Assembly: GCF_012641435.1 (NCBI RefSeq)
Contig: NZ_JABAIJ010000006.1
Coordinates: 372,001 to 436,000 of the forward strand
DNA: 64,000 nucleotides
Reading direction: 5' to 3'
From: Rhizobium sp. P38BS-XIX
GTDB taxonomy: Bacteria > Pseudomonadota > Alphaproteobacteria > Rhizobiales > Rhizobiaceae
The notes below the pieces were generated by a model. That model was not told the origin of the DNA. It worked only from the letters and a program-made list of their open reading frames with translations, and did no database searches. Position 1 is the stretch's first letter. Every line of letters begins with the position of its first letter. Made by a program: the position numbers and the translations under genes. Shown here one piece after another: positions 60,910 through 64,000 of the stretch.

Positions 60910-61068
60910 TCAAACGACGATGCCGCAAACAATCGCGGCAACGAACAGAAACGCCGCCGAAAATAGAACAACGTGAACGGCCGTCTGAATCTTGTGCCGC
61001 GTCTTTGCGGCCCGCTTGGAACCATCGAACTGATTCACATGCGTATTCGACATACCCAAATTCGCCAT
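60910..61068 (-). CDS. Small single-TM protein (52 aa)
   Basis: The ATG at 61068 has CGGAGG 8 nt upstream. The product starts MANLGMSNTHVN, has a basic stretch (SKRAAKTRHKIQ) and then a C-terminal membrane helix (VVLFSAAFLFVAAIVCGIVV, residues about 33-52), i.e. a tail-anchored topology with the N-terminus inside. It is not a recognised family. The clean SD, start and topology support a real gene. It is transcribed alone. Confidence 0.6.
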   Translation of the reverse strand: MANLGMSNTHVNQFDGSKRAAKTRHKIQTAVHVVLFSAAFLFVAAIVCGIVV

Positions 61069-61225
61069 GTGTTGCCTCCGTTCGTTTTTCTTATGCGTCT
61101 GAACCTAGAGCGGACATTCATACATTTCCTATCAACTAGGTAGAGATGAATTTCCGTCCAGAAGTTCGCTCGAGAAAAAATAAACCACTGGATTTCTGGG
61201 GCTCAAAAGATCGGGATGATGCCGA

Positions 61226-61414
61226 TCAGCAGAGAATGCGACGAGCCCAAATCAAGCTGCGCTCTATAGCGCCGTTGTCCACCGCCTGCTCTTCGGCAGG
61301 TCCGGTCTGGCGCAGGCACTTGTCGTCCGAATGGGAGGAAGACCGTGCACCTTCGCGCTTTGCCGGAGCCGGCGGATGAAGATAGCCCATGGTCATGCCA
61401 CCCATGAAAAACAT
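61226..61414 (-). CDS. Hypothetical 62-aa protein
   Basis: The ATG at 61414 has TGGAGG 6 nt upstream and a consensus-like promoter about 60 nt ahead (TTGACA-N17-ATGATC, 61477-61505). The sequence begins with a short Met/Gly-rich segment (MFFMGGMTMGYLH) and continues hydrophilic with two Cys near 46 nt spacing on the gene; no domain is recognised. A plus-strand 77-codon frame overlaps it but lacks comparable signals. Confidence 0.5.
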   Translation of the reverse strand: MFFMGGMTMGYLHPPAPAKREGARSSSHSDDKCLRQTGPAEEQAVDNGAIERSLIWARRILC

Positions 61415-61476
61415 GCTCTGCCTCCACTTGCGTCTGACCCGTTTTCAGGATCACGAAAGTTAACCGCCATTAACGA

Positions 61477-61505
61477 GATCATGACAGAATTGCGGCACGT
61501 GTCAA
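61477..61505 (-). promoter_or_regulatory. Candidate housekeeping promoter
   Basis: On the minus strand TTGACA (61500-61505) and ATGATC (61477-61482) are separated by 17 nt, giving a leader of about 55 nt to the 62-aa gene. Confidence 0.5.
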
Positions 61506-61574
61506 TAGTCTACACGATTAGTCGTGTTTCAGGGCCGATTCCTTAACGCTCACCGGCACTTGAAGCTCGTCCGC

Positions 61575-62324
61575 TCAGGCGCGGACGAACCCCTTGCTCG
61601 CAATCATCAGATTGCGCGTGTAGTCTTCCTTGACGTCACCCGACGCCAACTCTTTTGCCGTCAATCTCTCGACGACGGCGCCGTTGCGCATGACGGCCAG
61701 ACGCTCGCACATATGGGTGACGACCCCGAGATCGTGGCTCACCATCACGAAGGTCAGGTTGCGGTCCTTGCGCACCTGTTCGAGAAGGTTGAGCACTTCG
61801 GCCTGCACCGAGGCATCGAGCGCCGATGTCGGCTCGTCGAGCAGCAGGATCGACGGTTCGACGATCAGGGCGCGGGCAATGGCAACGCGCTGGCGTTGAC
61901 CGCCGGAGAGCTGATGCGGATAGCGGAAGCGGAAACCGGTTCCCAGACCCACTTCGTCGAGCGCTCTCGCAATACGGGTTTCCGTATCGCTGATCCCGTG
62001 GATGGCCAACGGTTCCAGAAGCAACCGGTCGATCGTCTGGCGCGGATGCAGCGATCCGTAGGGATCCTGAAACACCATCTGCACCTGACGATAAAAGTCC
62101 TTGCTGCGCTTTGCGCCGCGCAGCCGCTCGGCGCCGATGCGGATCGTTCCATCGCTGACCGGCGCAAGACCGGCGACGGCCCTCAGCAGCGTCGATTTAC
62201 CAGAGCCGGATTCGCCGACGAGACCGAAGGATTCGCCTTCGTTTACCTCGACCTTGACGGCATCCAGCGCATAATAGCCGTCATAGACGACGCTGAGACC
62301 ATCAACTGCAAGTGCCGCCGTCAT
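61575..62324 (-). CDS. Oligopeptide ABC transporter ATP-binding protein (DppF/OppF type)
   Basis: The 249-residue ATPase has Walker A GESGSGKST, Q-loop VFQDPYGSLHPRQTI (the DPY/L-x-P pattern of peptide transporters), signature LSGGQRQRVAIARAL, Walker B LLLDEPTSALDAS and switch His in MVSHDLGVV. The ATG at 62324 has GGAG 8 nt upstream and overlaps the previous stop (ATGA); the frame extends to a GTG at 62333. It lacks the usual C-terminal oligopeptide extension, so it is the shorter variant. It is the last visible gene of the operon. Confidence 0.9.
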   Translation of the reverse strand: MTAALAVDGLSVVYDGYYALDAVKVEVNEGESFGLVGESGSGKSTLLRAVAGLAPVSDGTIRIGAERLRGAKRSKDFYRQVQMVFQDPYGSLHPRQTIDRLLLEPLAIHGISDTETRIARALDEVGLGTGFRFRYPHQLSGGQRQRVAIARALIVEPSILLLDEPTSALDASVQAEVLNLLEQVRKDRNLTFVMVSHDLGVVTHMCERLAVMRNGAVVERLTAKELASGDVKEDYTRNLMIASKGFVRA

Positions 62325-63154
62325 GCCGCCCACTCCGGTTTGCGGTCGAGAACCGGCAGCGGGTGACGATTCTGTCCGATGACGGGCATGCAGTTCAGCA
62401 AGCCGCGGGTGTAGGGATGCTGCGCGTTGTTCAATTCGGAAGCCTTGAGTTCTTCCACGACCTTGCCGGCATACATGACGATGACGCGATCGCAGAAGGA
62501 CGACACCAGACGCAGATCGTGCGAGACGAAAATCAAGCCCATGCCCCGCTCCGAGACGAGCTTGTCCATGATCTTGAGCACATCGAGCTGCACTGTGACG
62601 TCGAGTGCCGAAGTCGGCTCGTCGGCGATCAGGAGCTCCGGTCCGGCAATCAACATCATGGCGATCATGACACGCTGCCCCATACCACCGGATACCTCGT
62701 GCGGATGCAGGCCATAGACACGCGCGGGATCGCGAATCTGCACCGCTTCGAGCATGGCCAGGGCGCGATCGCGCGCCTCCGCCTTGCCGATCTTCTCATG
62801 CGTGCGCAGCGTCTCGGTGATCTGCTTGCCGATGGTCATGACGGGATCGAGCGAATATTTCGGATCCTGCAGCACCATGGCGATGCGCTTTCCCCGCAGC
62901 GCGCGACGCTCTCTGGCCGAAACCGACAGGAGCTCGATACCGCTGAAATCCAGCTTGTCGGCCGTGACGATGCCATGCGGCGGCGTCAGCCCCATGATCG
63001 CGCGGCCGGTCTGCGACTTGCCGGAACCGCTCTCGCCGACAATCCCCAGCCGTTCGCGGCCGAGCGTGAAGGACACGCCGCGCACGGCGTCGATGACGCC
63101 GGTGCGGGTTGGGTAACGAACCCTGAGATTCTCGACGGTCAAAAGTGTCGTCAT
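62321..63154 (-). CDS. Oligopeptide ABC transporter ATP-binding protein (DppD/OppD type)
   Basis: The 277-residue ATPase has Walker A GESGSGKSQT (Gln replaces the second Ser/Thr of the usual GKST, a variant seen in OppD-like proteins), Q-loop MVLQDPKYSLDPVMTI, signature VSGGMGQRVMIAMML, Walker B LLIADEPTSALDVT and switch His in FVSHDLRLV. The frame continues upstream to 63979, but that part is antisense to the permease; the true ATG is 63154, overlapping the permease stop (ATGA). It pairs with the next ATPase as a heterodimer. Confidence 0.9.
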   Translation of the reverse strand: MTTLLTVENLRVRYPTRTGVIDAVRGVSFTLGRERLGIVGESGSGKSQTGRAIMGLTPPHGIVTADKLDFSGIELLSVSARERRALRGKRIAMVLQDPKYSLDPVMTIGKQITETLRTHEKIGKAEARDRALAMLEAVQIRDPARVYGLHPHEVSGGMGQRVMIAMMLIAGPELLIADEPTSALDVTVQLDVLKIMDKLVSERGMGLIFVSHDLRLVSSFCDRVIVMYAGKVVEELKASELNNAQHPYTRGLLNCMPVIGQNRHPLPVLDRKPEWAA

Positions 63155-64000
63155 TGGCCGCTCTCCTTCGGATCGAGCGCATCGCGCAGACCATCGCCGA
63201 GCAGGTTGAAGCCGAGGCTGACAATGAGGATCGCGATGCCGGGCATGGCGGCCACCCACCATTGGTCGAGATAGTATTTGAAGCCGCTTGCGATCATGAC
63301 GCCCCATTCCGGCAACGGCGGCTGCGCGCCGAGGCCGAGGAAACCGAGACCGGCAGCCGTCAGGATCACGCCGGCCATGTCGAGCGTGACACGAACGATG
63401 ACCGACGAGATGCAGAGCGGCATGATGTGGCGGAAGATGATGCGCAACGAGGAAGCGCCCATCAGCTTTACCGCCGCGATATAATCGGAGTGCCGCACGG
63501 TCATCGTTTCCGCACGCGCCAGGCGCGCATAAGGCGGCCATGAGGTGATCGCAATGGCGATGACGGCGTTTTCGATACCGGCCCCGAGCGCGCCGGCGAA
63601 GGCGAGCGCCAGCACCAGCTTCGGGAAGGCGAGGAAGATATCCGTGACGCGCATCAGGATCGTATCGACCCAGCCGCCCATATAACCGGATACCATGCCG
63701 ATGATCAGCCCGATCGGCGCCGATATGATCGCCACCAGCACGACGATGTAGAGCGTCCAGCGCGAACCATAGATCAGGCGCGAGAGAATATCGCGGCCGA
63801 GATCGTCGGTGCCGAGCAGGTAGCCGGGCGTGCCGGGCGGTTTCAGATAGGCGTTCGTAAGGTCGCCGATCACGGGGGAGTGCGGTGCGATGACATCTGC
63901 CAGCGCCGCTATCAGCACGAGCGCGACGATGATCAGCAGGCCGAGGACGGCCAGACGATTGGCGGAAAACTGGCGCCACGTAACATAGGCGCGTCCAAGT
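63151..64000 (-). CDS. Oligopeptide ABC transporter permease (DppC/OppC type), 5' end missing
   Basis: The frame is open to the right window edge, so the N-terminus is cut. The visible 282 residues begin in the cytoplasmic lead-in (TWRQFSANRLAVLGLLI), then TM1, a periplasmic segment with LLGTDDLGRDILSRLIYGSRWTL split (a DppC hallmark), four to five more helices and the EAA-loop region VKLMGASSLRIIFRHIMP. The 3' end (GDGLRDALDPK) is typical. The partner permease and binding protein should lie to the right of the window. Confidence 0.9.
   Translation of the reverse strand, partial: LGRAYVTWRQFSANRLAVLGLLIIVALVLIAALADVIAPHSPVIGDLTNAYLKPPGTPGYLLGTDDLGRDILSRLIYGSRWTLYIVVLVAIISAPIGLIIGMVSGYMGGWVDTILMRVTDIFLAFPKLVLALAFAGALGAGIENAVIAIAITSWPPYARLARAETMTVRHSDYIAAVKLMGASSLRIIFRHIMPLCISSVIVRVTLDMAGVILTAAGLGFLGLGAQPPLPEWGVMIASGFKYYLDQWWVAAMPGIAILIVSLGFNLLGDGLRDALDPKESGQ

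Noticed and set aside
62321..63979. 552-codon minus-strand frame as one protein
   Set aside because: Only the part from 63154 on is the OppD-type ATPase; the preceding part is out of frame with the overlapping permease and has no protein features.
1..64000. tRNA, rRNA, CRISPR arrays and insertion sequences
   Set aside because: I looked for cloverleaf arms with CCA-type ends, regular short repeats with unique spacers, and transposase motifs or terminal repeats, and saw none that could be supported.

Overview
The window is a GC-rich chromosomal segment of a Rhizobiales bacterium, most like Rhizobium/Agrobacterium. The evidence is the gene order pyc - expR-like luxR - ndvA (cyclic beta-1,2-glucan export), an RpoH2-type sigma factor near carD, fdxA, an S4 protein and a SUV3-like helicase, a phaR/phbAB polyhydroxybutyrate locus, and RIME-like intergenic palindromes. 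Most of the window is ordinary core genome, densely packed and with many ATGA overlaps.

Layout. 1-6 kb: end of a VWA protein, a small secreted protein, galM, then an amino-sugar catabolic cluster (GntR regulator, SIS-type NagB-like protein, nagA, UPF0309 SIS protein). 6-10.5 kb: RND efflux pump and adaptor on the minus strand. 10.7-13.3 kb: ABC-F ATPase and thiamine diphosphokinase. 13.3-15.6 kb: MarR regulator divergent from a DHA2 exporter. 15.6-19.2 kb: TPP riboswitch and thiBPQ. 19.5-27.7 kb: M48 lipoprotein protease, intergenic repeats, rpoH2, carD, fdxA, S4 protein, helicase. 27.7-29.7 kb: gene-poor stretch with a degenerate long-period repeat, then three small membrane or envelope genes. 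29.8-32.9 kb: phbB, phbA, phaR, rpmF. 33-42.7 kb: housekeeping and transport genes (GST, DUF1868, mtgA, prenyl synthase, SDR, TetR, LysE, ispG, MFS, EamA). 45.5-47.8 kb: polar amino-acid ABC transporter. 48-50.7 kb: MFS exporter behind a putative leader-peptide attenuator, GNAT, MBL hydrolase. 50.8-60.3 kb: pyc, expR-like gene, ndvA, porin, OpgC-like acyltransferase. 60.9-64 kb: two small proteins and the distal part of an oligopeptide ABC operon that runs off the window.

The outstanding element is an AT-rich insertion at about 42.9-45.3 kb between the EamA gene and the amino-acid ABC operon. It encodes a nucleoside-deoxyribosyltransferase-like/winged-helix protein followed by a retron-type reverse transcriptase. 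The intervening DNA folds as an msr-msd: a1 arm, branching-G context, msr hairpins, a long msd hairpin and an a2 arm overlapping the RT start. This looks like a complete type II-A (Ec86/St85-like) retron anti-phage system. A second unusual element, at 47.9-48.05 kb, is an 18-codon Val/Leu-rich and possibly leaderless peptide ORF with nested hairpins and an intrinsic terminator just upstream of a Bcr/CflA-type exporter.

Function calls rest on motif recognition by eye, and no homology search was run. Start codons were moved from the longest frame where a Shine-Dalgarno sequence, signal peptide or family length argued for it.
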